Below are positions 34,720 to 43,393 of a stretch of 64,000 nt of DNA, one piece after another. The stretch covers positions 744,001 through 808,000 of the forward strand of contig OZ253663.1 in assembly GCA_965263215.1 (NCBI GenBank), given 5' to 3'. The notes under the pieces are model-generated. The model did no database searches. It had not been told where the DNA came from and was given only the letters and a program-made list of their open reading frames with translations. The stretch comes from UBA1672 sp965263215. GTDB taxonomy: Bacteria > Pseudomonadota > Alphaproteobacteria > Micavibrionales > Micavibrionaceae. Numbering within the stretch: the stretch's first letter is position 1; every line of letters begins with the position of its first letter. The position numbers were made by a program, and so were the translations under genes.

Positions 34720-35952
34720 TTAGAACTTATAGTTCAAGCCCATCGCGAAGATAATCACACGGCCATCAGTATCACCGACAATGTTACTGCCGTTTCTGGT
34801 CAGGTTGATTTTTTCTTCTGAAATATCGATATAGGTTGCCGCCGCATCAAATGAGATTTTCTCATTATACTGATAGGTTGCACCGGTCGCGAACCAGTTT
34901 CTGTCACCATCAGGTGTGAGTGACGTGCGGTATTCGTCCGTTGTTGGTGTTTCATCATATTGATATCCGGCGCGCAATTCCCATTTATCGTTTAATTGAT
35001 ATTCCGCACCCACGGCAAACGCCCATGTATTTTGATAGTTCTGGGTTGTGCGTGATGTGCCAAGGGGGCTGACCACTGTGATATCTTCGAAGTTACTCCA
35101 GCCGAACCATGTCGCACCGGCTTGCAGGGATAATTTATCATTAACACGTTGGTCGATACCGATTTGGAAAATATCGGGCAAGTGTAAATCGGCCGTAGCG
35201 TTCAAATTCGCAGTGTTTTGAATATCAATGCGACCCGCCAAATCATGGTTTATGCGTGATCTGTAATGCGCGCCCAGATTTGTGCCTTCAATCGGCTCAT
35301 AGATCAGGCCAAAGTTATAGCCGATACTCGTGTCCTCACCATTCAATGTGCTTGTGCCTTCGGCAGGGCCTGCGATTGGTCTGATACTTTCCAGATTGGC
35401 ACTGGCATATTGTATGTTCAAGCCACCACCGATGGATAATTTATCATTGATTTTCCAGGCAAGACTGGGTTGGAAGTCAAGCGTATGAAGTGTTGTTTCC
35501 GTTGAATCATAACGACCGAACCAGCCATCATTATATTCATTACCAAGGCCAAACGGTGCGGAAACAGCAAAACCAAACCAAAGCTGATCTTCCACAACTT
35601 CATGTGACATACTCAAATTCGGAACAGGGGATATTGAATAAGGGTTTCCACCGCTGCCGCCGACTGTGCCGAACGGAACTGTTGATCCGGTATCTTTGAT
35701 TTCTGAATCAGGGGCGATGAAATGAACCCCCGTATTGGCATGTGTCCCTTTTAAATGGGTCATACCGGCGGGGTTGAAATATACGATACTGGAATCTCTT
35801 GGTGTTGCGACTTGTCCGGCGAATGCATTACCGAGGCCCGATACGGATTGTTCTTGTAAATAAAACCCTGCCGCGTTTGCATCGGCCGCGTGAAGGCCGG
35901 CAAGAGCAAGGGTCGAAACTGTGGCAAGTGAAAGGATTTTAAATGAGCGCAT
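34720..35952 (-). CDS. fadL: FadL/OmpP1-family outer-membrane fatty-acid transporter
   Basis: The start at 35952 gives a 410-residue precursor with signal peptide MRSFKILSLATVSTLALAGL, cut after DANA. The mature N-terminus AGFYLQEQSVSGLGNAFAGQ and the SSIVYFNPAGM motif are diagnostic of the FadL hatch domain. The rest is a 14-stranded beta-barrel ending in the outer-membrane sorting signal (final phenylalanine, NYKF). The frame is open for 79 codons further upstream, but that extension would overlap the Sco gene and destroy the signal. It takes up long-chain fatty acids and other hydrophobic substrates, feeding the beta-oxidation genes encoded nearby. Confidence 0.93.
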   Translation of the reverse strand: MRSFKILSLATVSTLALAGLHAADANAAGFYLQEQSVSGLGNAFAGQVATPRDSSIVYFNPAGMTHLKGTHANTGVHFIAPDSEIKDTGSTVPFGTVGGSGGNPYSISPVPNLSMSHEVVEDQLWFGFAVSAPFGLGNEYNDGWFGRYDSTETTLHTLDFQPSLAWKINDKLSIGGGLNIQYASANLESIRPIAGPAEGTSTLNGEDTSIGYNFGLIYEPIEGTNLGAHYRSRINHDLAGRIDIQNTANLNATADLHLPDIFQIGIDQRVNDKLSLQAGATWFGWSNFEDITVVSPLGTSRTTQNYQNTWAFAVGAEYQLNDKWELRAGYQYDETPTTDEYRTSLTPDGDRNWFATGATYQYNEKISFDAAATYIDISEEKINLTRNGSNIVGDTDGRVIIFAMGLNYKF

Positions 35953-36121
35953 GTGAACCTCTATATGTCTAAATTGTTTGTGTCTAAGCGCGACACTAAA
36001 AAAGAATACTCCAGAACATAAAGATTCTAACAGAAAAAGGGCCTGTTGGAAAACAGATTGTACATAATGGGGGGAATCTATATATGCTGCACCGCCGCAA
36101 AAACTTCGGGTTTTGGAAGGA

Positions 36122-36796
36122 TTACAGCTCTCTTTTCTGGATGTCTTTGGCGATATCATCCGCCGTATCTGTTGACGGGTACATCGCAATCATTTTGTTA
36201 CTCTGATCCATCAGATACAAGAATGCGGAGTGATCCATCATATAGTCTTCCATCATCTCGTTTTCAACTTTGGTTGCGTAAACCTTGAATGCTGATTTTG
36301 TAGCATCCACTTGTTCTTGCGTGCCTGTCAGACCAACAAGGCGCGGGTGGAACTGTCCGACATATTGGCTAATTTCTTCAACTGTGTCGCGCTCAGGGTC
36401 AACCGTGATGAAGATCGGTGTGATTTTGTCGGCTGTTTCTTGTTCCAGTGTTTCCAGAATAAGGGTAACCTTTTGTAATTCTGTCGGGCAAATGGCAGGG
36501 CAGTAGGTAAAGCCGAAAAACACCAACTTATAAGTATCGGCGTAATCATCTTGCGTAACTGTTTTGCCGGTATGATCAACCATTTCAAATGCACCACCAA
36601 CGGATGATTCAACGGCGTTATCATTCTTACGGCTCGGGCGTTTAATCACAGAGGCGGACGTATTTTGATCATCAGGGGAAAGGGCGATCATACCGCCACT
36701 GATTTGTTGGTCTGTGCTGTATTTCCATGCGTAACCGATACCAACACCGATAAGAAGAAAAATTACCCATCTAACCAAACGATTTTTCATGATCAT
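36122..36796 (-). CDS. Sco1/SenC copper chaperone for cytochrome oxidase
   Basis: The 224-residue protein has one N-terminal membrane anchor (residues 9-25) and a thioredoxin-fold domain. The copper ligands are the CxxxC of FGFTYCPAICPTELQKV and the distant histidine in DHSAFLYLMD. Typical Sco elements TVDPERDT and VGLTG are present. It delivers copper to the CuA site of cytochrome c oxidase in the periplasm. It is apparently monocistronic, as no oxidase gene is in the window. An A/T-rich stem with a TTCG loop follows the stop but is a weak terminator. Confidence 0.93.
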   Translation of the reverse strand: MIMKNRLVRWVIFLLIGVGIGYAWKYSTDQQISGGMIALSPDDQNTSASVIKRPSRKNDNAVESSVGGAFEMVDHTGKTVTQDDYADTYKLVFFGFTYCPAICPTELQKVTLILETLEQETADKITPIFITVDPERDTVEEISQYVGQFHPRLVGLTGTQEQVDATKSAFKVYATKVENEMMEDYMMDHSAFLYLMDQSNKMIAMYPSTDTADDIAKDIQKREL

Positions 36797-36891
36797 GCTT
36801 GCCTTTGTTTGTCCATTCGTTAGGGGTTATAAAACTTTTATCATCACTTGACAATTCCCTTTATTAGGGCAAAGCTGCGTACATACGAAAA

Positions 36892-36997
36892 CCTTAGGGG
36901 TGCGTTGATTTTTTGGGGCTGAAAGGCCGAAAAACTTAAAATCATGCTGAGAGGATACCCTTCGAACCTGTTGATTAGCATCAACGCAGGGAAAGGA
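36892..36997 (+). promoter_or_regulatory. TPP riboswitch (THI element)
   Basis: The aptamer core is unmistakable: AGGGGTGC at 36896-36903, CTGAGAGGATACCC at 36947-36960, GAACCTG at 36964-36970 and the closing CATCAACGCAGGGAAAGG. The outer stem pairs CCTT with AAGG. An extended P3 arm (36904-36946) is present. A -35-like TTGACA at 36848-36853 lies upstream, with no clear -10. No terminator hairpin follows, and the start codon is 12 bp after the aptamer with the ribosome site next to it. This suggests that thiamine pyrophosphate represses translation of the isomerase and thiC. Confidence 0.93.
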
Positions 36998-37008
36998 CTA
37001 TAAAGGCT

Positions 37009-37353
37009 ATGCCACATATTATTATCGAATATTCTAAAAATTTGGGTGAGATCATTGAAATCAGTGACCTTGTTTCGGGCTTGCATAAAGCGCTGTCCGA
37101 TGAGGGTATTGATCGTGCGCGCATCAAAACCCGCGCCTATGCCATTGATTATGTGATGGTCGGGGATCACGACCTCAGCGGTCATATGATTCACACGACG
37201 TTGTTGCTGCTCGAAGGACGCGATCTGGAGACGAAAAAGCAATATGGCGATGCGCTGCATAAAACCATGCACGATCACATAGACGACATCGTCAATGAAT
37301 GCGCCGTCACGCTAGAGATTCGTGACATGGATAAAGACACTTATTACCTATAA
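37009..37353 (+). CDS. 5-carboxymethyl-2-hydroxymuconate isomerase (CHMI) family protein
   Basis: The 114 residues cover the whole CHMI/tautomerase fold. Proline at position 2 is the expected catalytic base, and MPHIIIEYSKNL with a following VSGLHKAL and RIKTRA are family features; the central arginine is part of the active site. CHMI normally works in homoprotocatechuate breakdown, but no gene of that pathway is here. It is the first gene after a TPP riboswitch and is followed after 26 bp by thiC, so its expression is tied to thiamine status. A role as a tautomerase in thiamine precursor metabolism is an inference from position. Confidence 0.85.
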   Translation: MPHIIIEYSKNLGEIIEISDLVSGLHKALSDEGIDRARIKTRAYAIDYVMVGDHDLSGHMIHTTLLLLEGRDLETKKQYGDALHKTMHDHIDDIVNECAVTLEIRDMDKDTYYL

Positions 37354-37379
37354 TTATTGATAAAGAAGGGAGAGCAATC

Positions 37380-39194
37380 ATGGCTCCGAAAGATCAACCC
37401 AACAATGCGGCGGGGGTTTGCCCGTCTACCACACACGTAACGAGCGGCGCATTACCCGCATCGAAGAAAGTCTATGTCGGCGATCTGAAAGTCCCCATGC
37501 GTGAGATATCGCTCACCAACGGCGAGAGCCTGACCGTTTATGACACATCCGGCCCTTATACGGATGAAAACGTAGAGCTGGACATTATGCGCGGCCTACC
37601 GAAAAAGCGTCATGAGTGGATCATGGAGCGCGGCGATGTGGAATATGTCGAAGGGCGTAAAGTGAAGCCCATCGACAATGGCTATAAAACCGAAGAACAA
37701 CTCGCCAACCGCAAAATCAAGCACGAGAAATTCCCCGCCAGTCCTGAAAAACCACTGCGCGCGAAGGAAGGCCAGAACGTTTCCCAAATGCACTATGCCC
37801 GCAAAGGCATCATCACGCCGGAGATGGAATTCATAGCCATCCGCGAAAATCAACGCCGCACAGAGGCACACGCCATGGCGCAAAAAGGCGATAGCGGATT
37901 TGGCACGGACAAGGCGTTCGGCGCGAATATGCTGCCCCTGATCACCCCTGAATTTGTGCGCAAGGAAGTCGCCGAAGGGCGCGCGATTATCCCCGCCAAC
38001 ATCAACCACCCCGAGGTGGAGCCGATGATCATCGGGCGTAATTTCCTCGTGAAGATCAACGCGAATATCGGAAACTCCGCCGTGACATCCTCCATCGGTG
38101 AGGAAGTCGATAAGCTCGTCTGGGCGATACGCTGGGGCGCGGATAACGTGATGGATTTGTCCACGGGCAAAGACATTCATGATACGCGTGAGTGGATCAT
38201 CCGCAATTCCCCTGTGCCTATCGGGACAGTGCCGATCTATCAGGCGCTGGAGAAGGTCAACGGCGTCGCCGAAGATTTATCGTGGGAGGTGTTCCGCGAT
38301 ACATTGATCGAGCAAGCCGAACAAGGCGTGGATTATTTCACCATTCATGCGGGTGTGCGCTTGCCTTATATCCGCCTGACGCAAGATCGAGTCACAGGAA
38401 TTGTTTCGCGTGGCGGCTCGATCATGGCGAAATGGTGTATGACCCACCACCGCGAGAGCTTCCTCTACACCCATTTTGAGGAAATCTGCGAGATCATGAA
38501 AGCCTATGATGTGAGCTTCTCGCTCGGTGATGGTTTGCGTCCCGGTTCAATCGCTGATGCCAATGACGCGGCGCAATTCGCGGAGCTTGAGACATTGGGC
38601 GAGCTGACCAAAATCGCATGGAAACATGACGTGCAGGTGATGATCGAAGGGCCCGGCCACGTGCCGATGCACTTAATCAAGGAGAATATGGACAAGCAGC
38701 TCAAGGAATGTCATGAGGCGCCGTTCTATACGCTCGGCCCCCTTACGACGGATATCGCACCGGGGTATGACCATATCACGAGCGGTATCGGCGCGGCGAT
38801 GATTGGGTGGTTCGGCACGGCGATGTTGTGCTATGTGACGCCCAAGGAGCATTTGGGCTTGCCCAACCGTGATGACGTGAAAACAGGCGTGATCACATAT
38901 AAAATTGCCGCCCACGCCGCAGACCTCGCGAAGGGGCATCCGGGGGCGCAAAATCGTGATGATGCGTTATCACTCGCGCGGTTTGAGTTTAGGTGGGAGG
39001 ATCAGTTTAACCTCGGCCTGGACCCCGACACAGCGCGCAGCATGCATGATGAAACCCTGCCCGCGGAGGGCGCAAAGCACGCATCATTCTGTTCCATGTG
39101 CGGGCCGAAGTTTTGCTCCATGAAAATCACGCAGGACGTCCGCGATTACGTTGCGGCAAACCCAGAGCCGACAGACGAAGAAGAAGCGGCATAA
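37380..39194 (+). CDS. thiC: Phosphomethylpyrimidine synthase ThiC
   Basis: The 604-residue radical-SAM enzyme has the full ThiC pattern, including the substrate-binding NANIGNSAV stretch, the ADNVMDLSTG motif, EGPGHVPMH, and the C-terminal iron-sulphur motif CSMCGPKFC (CxxCxxxxC). It converts aminoimidazole ribotide to the pyrimidine moiety of thiamine in the cytoplasm. It is controlled by the TPP riboswitch two genes upstream. A small DUF3658-like gene begins directly after its stop. Confidence 0.97.
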   Translation: MAPKDQPNNAAGVCPSTTHVTSGALPASKKVYVGDLKVPMREISLTNGESLTVYDTSGPYTDENVELDIMRGLPKKRHEWIMERGDVEYVEGRKVKPIDNGYKTEEQLANRKIKHEKFPASPEKPLRAKEGQNVSQMHYARKGIITPEMEFIAIRENQRRTEAHAMAQKGDSGFGTDKAFGANMLPLITPEFVRKEVAEGRAIIPANINHPEVEPMIIGRNFLVKINANIGNSAVTSSIGEEVDKLVWAIRWGADNVMDLSTGKDIHDTREWIIRNSPVPIGTVPIYQALEKVNGVAEDLSWEVFRDTLIEQAEQGVDYFTIHAGVRLPYIRLTQDRVTGIVSRGGSIMAKWCMTHHRESFLYTHFEEICEIMKAYDVSFSLGDGLRPGSIADANDAAQFAELETLGELTKIAWKHDVQVMIEGPGHVPMHLIKENMDKQLKECHEAPFYTLGPLTTDIAPGYDHITSGIGAAMIGWFGTAMLCYVTPKEHLGLPNRDDVKTGVITYKIAAHAADLAKGHPGAQNRDDALSLARFEFRWEDQFNLGLDPDTARSMHDETLPAEGAKHASFCSMCGPKFCSMKITQDVRDYVAANPEPTDEEEAA

Positions 39195-39443
39195 ATGGCA
39201 GATGTGAATGATATTGATGCGCTGATCCTCTCCGCCGTGAATGGGGAGTGGCAGAAAACCGCGCTTGTCATTGCCAAAGTGTTCGATGACCCCGCCTTTG
39301 ATAAGGGCAAAGATACCGCGCAAAGCGTAGCGGAGCGTATCTATGCCTTGATCGACACCGCAAAAATCGAAGCCACTGGTAACATCCGCCGTTGGCGGGA
39401 TAGCCATGTGCGGTTAGCGGAGGGTGCGGAGAAGGTGGTTTAA
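39195..39443 (+). CDS. Small DUF3658-like protein downstream of thiC
   Basis: The 82-residue protein resembles the DUF3658 helical domain, with a DIDALILSAVNGEWQKTALV start, a RIYALIDTAKIEATGNI core and an RDSHVRLAEGA end. Its role is unknown. The ATG follows the thiC stop directly and the gene is probably translated from the same message, hence under thiamine control. It ends overlapping the opposite-strand gene by 4 bp. Confidence 0.7.
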   Translation: MADVNDIDALILSAVNGEWQKTALVIAKVFDDPAFDKGKDTAQSVAERIYALIDTAKIEATGNIRRWRDSHVRLAEGAEKVV

Positions 39444-40504
39444 TAAATTATTTTTTCAACGTCAGATCCATCGTATTCGTCTAATATCGTGTTTAAATAA
39501 TTTGCCGTCCAACCATATTTTGATTGAATGCTAGGATCGGGAGATCCTAATTGTGTCATTATAATTTCTTTTATGTTTTGGAGATCAATGTTTAATAGCT
39601 TGTAATTTACTGGGCTTCCGGGGACGTGAAATCTTGGTTGCAAAAAGTCATAAAAATAAAAGCCATCAGAATCTCTTCTCCAATTCTTTTTATACCCTAA
39701 TAAGGTGCCATCTTTCTTTTTATAGGCGGTCCCATTTTTCCAAAGAGGTTCGAGATTTTTATCTAATATTATCCTTGGGTTTACGGAAATTTTATCTTCT
39801 AATTTATATGCTCTTATGAGTGCAGGGCCATAAATAAGAGACCCATCATGGTATAATAAACCACTAGTGACAGCGCCCCTTACTAAAAATCCGGATGAAA
39901 TCATTGACATGAGAATAAAACTTAAATGCGGTAAAAGCATGTCTTCGGCGAAGCGTTCCGCGGAAACTGATAGCACGATGCAGTCAGAGAAGTGAGTTAT
40001 TTGTGGGTCGCCTGGCGATTTTCTATCATCACCTGTCATTTTAGACGTATTTTCGATACTTTGACTGAAATTGCGAAGGGAATTTAATAAAACTCCTAGG
40101 TTTTGAGTTTTTTCATCTCCCTCTAATGAGTTTTTAATCGCGTTACCCCAACCTAAGATATCAAGGAAAGCCACTACGCGATTTTCATACTTCAAGCCTT
40201 GTTTAAATTTTTTAAATTCTTCTTCTTGTTTTTTTCGTTTTGCTTCTCTTAAAGGGCGCTCTTCTTCCCATTTCATTTCATCTTCATCTCTTTTACGCTC
40301 TTCTTCTTCTGTAAATTCTCTTAGGTATTGTTCTCCCGTTTTACCGTCAGATACATGTGAGTATCTTTTGTTGGGATATCGAATATCGCCTTTTACACGT
40401 ACACGTTTTCCATCAACAATACGGTATACAGGAAGATTTTGTGTTTCTCCGATATTAACGGAGGAAACTAGCGTTGCTTCTTCATCTTTTTTATTTTTGC
40501 TCAT
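39440..40504 (-). CDS. Orphan class III nucleotide-cyclase-like protein
   Basis: The 354-residue protein has a charged helical N-terminus (about residues 64-100) and then a domain with class III cyclase-like elements. These are FLDILGWG at 113-120 (equivalent to the first metal-binding aspartate strand), HFSDCIVLS at 171-179 (second acidic strand), LVRGAVTSGLLYHD at 207-220, YGPALIRAYKLE at 225-236 and PRIILD at 243-248. Proteins with these motifs are scattered in accessory regions, and I know of no characterised function. It may make a cyclic nucleotide signal, or be an inactive relative. It is A+T-richer than its neighbours and faces thiC, which suggests acquisition. No effector gene typical of a Pycsar system lies beside it. 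Confidence 0.6.
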   Translation of the reverse strand: MSKNKKDEEATLVSSVNIGETQNLPVYRIVDGKRVRVKGDIRYPNKRYSHVSDGKTGEQYLREFTEEEERKRDEDEMKWEEERPLREAKRKKQEEEFKKFKQGLKYENRVVAFLDILGWGNAIKNSLEGDEKTQNLGVLLNSLRNFSQSIENTSKMTGDDRKSPGDPQITHFSDCIVLSVSAERFAEDMLLPHLSFILMSMISSGFLVRGAVTSGLLYHDGSLIYGPALIRAYKLEDKISVNPRIILDKNLEPLWKNGTAYKKKDGTLLGYKKNWRRDSDGFYFYDFLQPRFHVPGSPVNYKLLNIDLQNIKEIIMTQLGSPDPSIQSKYGWTANYLNTILDEYDGSDVEKIIY

Positions 40505-40625
40505 TGCTTCATTTTAAGTAATTCTGTTTTTTTTTCCATTGAAATTGATTGTAAATTTTATATTCAATAATCAGCACTCTAACCACCCTATAGACCACCC
40601 CCTTGCCAGCTGCTATGCTCACACC

Positions 40626-40823
40626 ATGAAAACATTATCCTGTGATTTATGCGACGCCGACTTTACCGCCGAAACTTTCGAGGGGTGGATGGCGCAAATG
40701 ATGCCGCATTACAAAAATGATCACGGCGATGTCATGGAAGCCAACAAAAATAAGACCAAAGAAGATGGCATGAAATGGATGACGGAAAATCGGGCCAGAT
40801 TCGATTCTGAGGCGGCAAAATAA
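40626..40823 (+). CDS. Small protein with a CxxC...HxxxxH zinc-finger-like motif
   Basis: The ATG at 40626 gives 65 residues beginning MKTLSCDLCDADFTAETFEG, with HYKNDH later. CxxC plus the two histidines could form a single zinc finger. An in-frame start 87 bp upstream is rejected because it adds a composition-odd, A/T-rich extension. A bidirectional terminator follows immediately. The function is unknown. Confidence 0.7.
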   Translation: MKTLSCDLCDADFTAETFEGWMAQMMPHYKNDHGDVMEANKNKTKEDGMKWMTENRARFDSEAAK

Positions 40824-40861
40824 AGCCCGAATTTACGATATTCAGGCCCGAAATTCGGGGC
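40823..40861. terminator. Bidirectional terminator between convergent genes
   Basis: AGCCCGAATTT pairs with AAATTCGGGGCT (one bulged base) around a 16-nt loop. It fills the 38-bp gap between the stops of the convergent genes at 40626-40823 and 40862-41476. Confidence 0.72.
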
Positions 40862-41476
40862 TTAATCGACCTTTTTGACTTTTTGTTTCTTCATGAAATT
40901 CTTTTGAATCTTATCAATCTGCTTGAGCGACATGCCAATCCCCAGACGAATATCATCGAGCATAATCCACTCATCTTCATCCATATCGCCATCCGCCGTC
41001 AGGATAAATAACGACGCAATCACCAGCTTTTCTTTCAGATTATTATCCAATGACGGCGCAACATTTTTCAGCTCATTTTCAATGTTAATGCCGTATTGCT
41101 GCATCTCTGCGGCGGTGTCACGGATGGTTTCTTCGGCAATCTCTGCGCCGGTTAAATGCTTGTAGATTTTGGCGATTTGCGCGACCTCATTATCATCCAG
41201 ATAATCATCGGCTATGGAGATCGCCAGCATACAACGGATAAGACCAATGGAGAATGCTGCGCTATCCGCGTTGTGGATACCGCTTTGGGGGATGACGGCC
41301 TTCCCCGCGAGAGTCAGGAAGCCAAGCCCCATCAACACCAAACCGAGCAGGGCAGAGCCCGCGCCAACCGCAAACACGTTCGGATCAGGCACAACCTTAA
41401 GCGTGTAAGCACCAATAGCAAGCATCCCCGCCACAAACAAAAACGTGCCTGTGCCTAAAACTTTTGTGCTGATCAT
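40862..41476 (-). CDS. Membrane protein with a TerB-like cytoplasmic domain
   Basis: The 204-residue protein begins with two membrane helices (about residues 7-27 and 35-57). Residues 72-195 are helical with the acidic metal-site-like pair typical of TerB domains: ISIADDYLDDNEVAQI and later ILTADGDMDEDEWIML. TerB-type domains are linked to envelope stress and tellurite responses, but often stand alone with no known role. It is the only gene of its unit. Confidence 0.68.
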   Translation of the reverse strand: MISTKVLGTGTFLFVAGMLAIGAYTLKVVPDPNVFAVGAGSALLGLVLMGLGFLTLAGKAVIPQSGIHNADSAAFSIGLIRCMLAISIADDYLDDNEVAQIAKIYKHLTGAEIAEETIRDTAAEMQQYGINIENELKNVAPSLDNNLKEKLVIASLFILTADGDMDEDEWIMLDDIRLGIGMSLKQIDKIQKNFMKKQKVKKVD

Positions 41477-41617
41477 AACGATTTCCCCTCAAGTTGATCT
41501 GCCCCTACGATAGCAGGGAAGGCGCTGTTTTCAAAGGGTTATTTGCTTGCGTGGGGTGAAAAACATGCTCTTGAATATTGGAATGCGATCATAGAGGTGG
41601 TGTAAAAATAGCTGTTC

Positions 41618-42280
41618 TTACATGCTTAAATCATCATGCTCCATATCATCGTTGAAATCTTCGTAAATCCCATCCGCAGGGGCTTCGGGATGGTAAAAGA
41701 ATGTGCTGCGTGCGATGCGTCCGCGTTTGTTCATGGCGTGGAAAACGCAAGGGGCTTGCACTTTTTTCACCTTGGCGGAGAAGTCCTGTGTTCTGTTTTT
41801 GGCCGCAGATTTGGCAAAGCCATCGGCAAGCGGAATATTCCCGACATCGCGGCGTACGCGGTTAACTTTCATATTTTCCTGATTGGCGAGGGCGGCTTTT
41901 AAGCGGTCGAATAGTTCCCCCTGATATTTATCCTCATCCAGCGTGCCTTCGCGAATATCGTTGATGCGGCGTTCAACGAACGGACAGTCCGATGTTAGCT
42001 TTTCAATATTGAAATTTTTGAGCTGTTCCAGCGCGAGCGTGGCCGCCCATAACTCGGCATGTTTGCTGTCGCGGATTTTGAACTTCGTGATGTTAAAGGC
42101 CTGAACCAATGCGATCTCGTCGTCATCATCAGGCCCTTGAACAATGGCGCCCGTGCCGGCGATGTGCTTTTTTTCGCTGTAATACGAGCCATCGACCCAC
42201 ACCTGACAGCTTTTACGTGCCATCTTCACAGCCATCCTTAGCTGCGTCCATGGCACGTCCTCGTCATGGATTAATTTCAT
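41618..42280 (-). CDS. RNase H-fold protein with extra C-terminal region
   Basis: Residues 26-160 follow the RNase H pattern and keep the four acidic active-site positions: D30 in WVDGSYYS, E76 in KHAELWAATLAL, D98 in LTSDCPF and D153 in PLADGFAK. The remaining 60 residues are not part of the standard fold and end in an acidic tail. It probably cleaves RNA in RNA-DNA hybrids or binds nucleic acid. The first ATG (42280) lacks a clear ribosome site; the ATG at 42223 has AAGGA upstream, so the protein may start at residue 20 without losing the domain. Confidence 0.7.
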   Translation of the reverse strand: MKLIHDEDVPWTQLRMAVKMARKSCQVWVDGSYYSEKKHIAGTGAIVQGPDDDDEIALVQAFNITKFKIRDSKHAELWAATLALEQLKNFNIEKLTSDCPFVERRINDIREGTLDEDKYQGELFDRLKAALANQENMKVNRVRRDVGNIPLADGFAKSAAKNRTQDFSAKVKKVQAPCVFHAMNKRGRIARSTFFYHPEAPADGIYEDFNDDMEHDDLSM

Positions 42281-42376
42281 AATTTTTATCTAAACCGTTA
42301 CTTTATTTCCGTTAGGCCAGTTTAAAAAAAGCGATAAAAATATGCAAAGAAAATTAAGCGGTGCGTATGATTTACC

Positions 42377-43117
42377 TTAAAGAACGTCCAGCATCTCTGC
42401 GACCAATGGATGGCGCACGATGTCTCTTTGCTCAAGCCTACAAACGGCTACGTTCTTTAATGCCCCCAGACGCTCGCTGATCTGCGCGAGGCCTGACACG
42501 CCCTCTAACAAATCAGATTGGTCTGGATCACCCGTGACAACCATGGTGGAATGCCAACCAAGGCGCGAGAGGATCATCTTCAGCTGTCCGTAGGTGCAGT
42601 TCTGTGCCTCATCAATCACCACAAAGGCATTGTTGAGCGTGCGTCCGCGCATAAAGCCGATGGGCGCGATTTCAATCGTGCCATCCTCAAGGAACTGCCG
42701 TACTTTTTTGCCGCCCAAGCGATCCCCGAGAGAATCGTATAAAGGGCGCAAATACGGCGCCATTTTTTCCTGCATATCACCGGGCAGAAAACCAAGCGAC
42801 TCGCCGGCTTCCATGGCAGGGCGGGAGAGGATAATGCGTTCTATCTCACCTTTTTCCAACGCCTCAACGGCAGAGGCAATGGCAAGATAGGTTTTTCCCG
42901 TTCCGGCGGGGCCGATGGCCATGGTCAGGCTGTAATCCTTAATGGATTGCATCAAGATTTCCTGCCCTTTTGAGCGCGGTTTTATGTTTTTGACGTATTT
43001 TTGATCTCTACGACCGTCTATTTCACCGTCTAGCGGGTGCCAGCCGTCGCTTTTGAAAGATGGGTGTACAACATTTTCTTTGTGGGAATTACGTGATTTA
43101 CGGGATTTTTTAGCCAT
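42377..43117 (-). CDS. phoH: PhoH-family ATPase
   Basis: The 246-residue protein is a single PhoH domain with Walker A AIGPAGTGKTYLA, the SRPAMEAGESLGFLPGD motif, and Walker B VVIDEAQNCT followed by the sensor VVTGDPDQSDL. PhoH2-type proteins of this size are ATP-dependent RNA-handling enzymes. The N-terminus is rich in Lys/Arg/Ser. It lacks the neighbours of the ybeZ-ybeY operon and stands alone. The function is partly known at the family level only. Confidence 0.93.
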   Translation of the reverse strand: MAKKSRKSRNSHKENVVHPSFKSDGWHPLDGEIDGRRDQKYVKNIKPRSKGQEILMQSIKDYSLTMAIGPAGTGKTYLAIASAVEALEKGEIERIILSRPAMEAGESLGFLPGDMQEKMAPYLRPLYDSLGDRLGGKKVRQFLEDGTIEIAPIGFMRGRTLNNAFVVIDEAQNCTYGQLKMILSRLGWHSTMVVTGDPDQSDLLEGVSGLAQISERLGALKNVAVCRLEQRDIVRHPLVAEMLDVL

Positions 43118-43393
43118 GATGAATAGTCCTCCTAGGACAGGCGGGTTGTGAAATACGTATAAGAATAGTGATGTATTGGAGTGTTTTGTGGTTTCTTACT
43201 GATCCGTTCGGACCGTAGCTTTAGTAGTACATAAAAAGAAAAACTTAAGATAACCACGTTCACATAATACCAAAAATCTGATGATCTACCTACTGCAAAG
43301 CATAAAAAGTACGATTTTGTTGTGCAGTATTTTGCAAAAGGCGTAAAACTGCAGTATGATTAATGGGTAATTTGATTGAAGGTTTGTAAGAAG

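Noticed and set aside
35953..36189. 79-codon upstream extension of the fadL reading frame
   Set aside because: It would overlap the Sco1 gene and bury a clear signal peptide; the start at 35952 explains the protein.
39440..40504. Complete Pycsar or CBASS anti-phage system
   Set aside because: Only a cyclase-like gene is present; neither neighbour encodes a membrane, TIR or nuclease effector.
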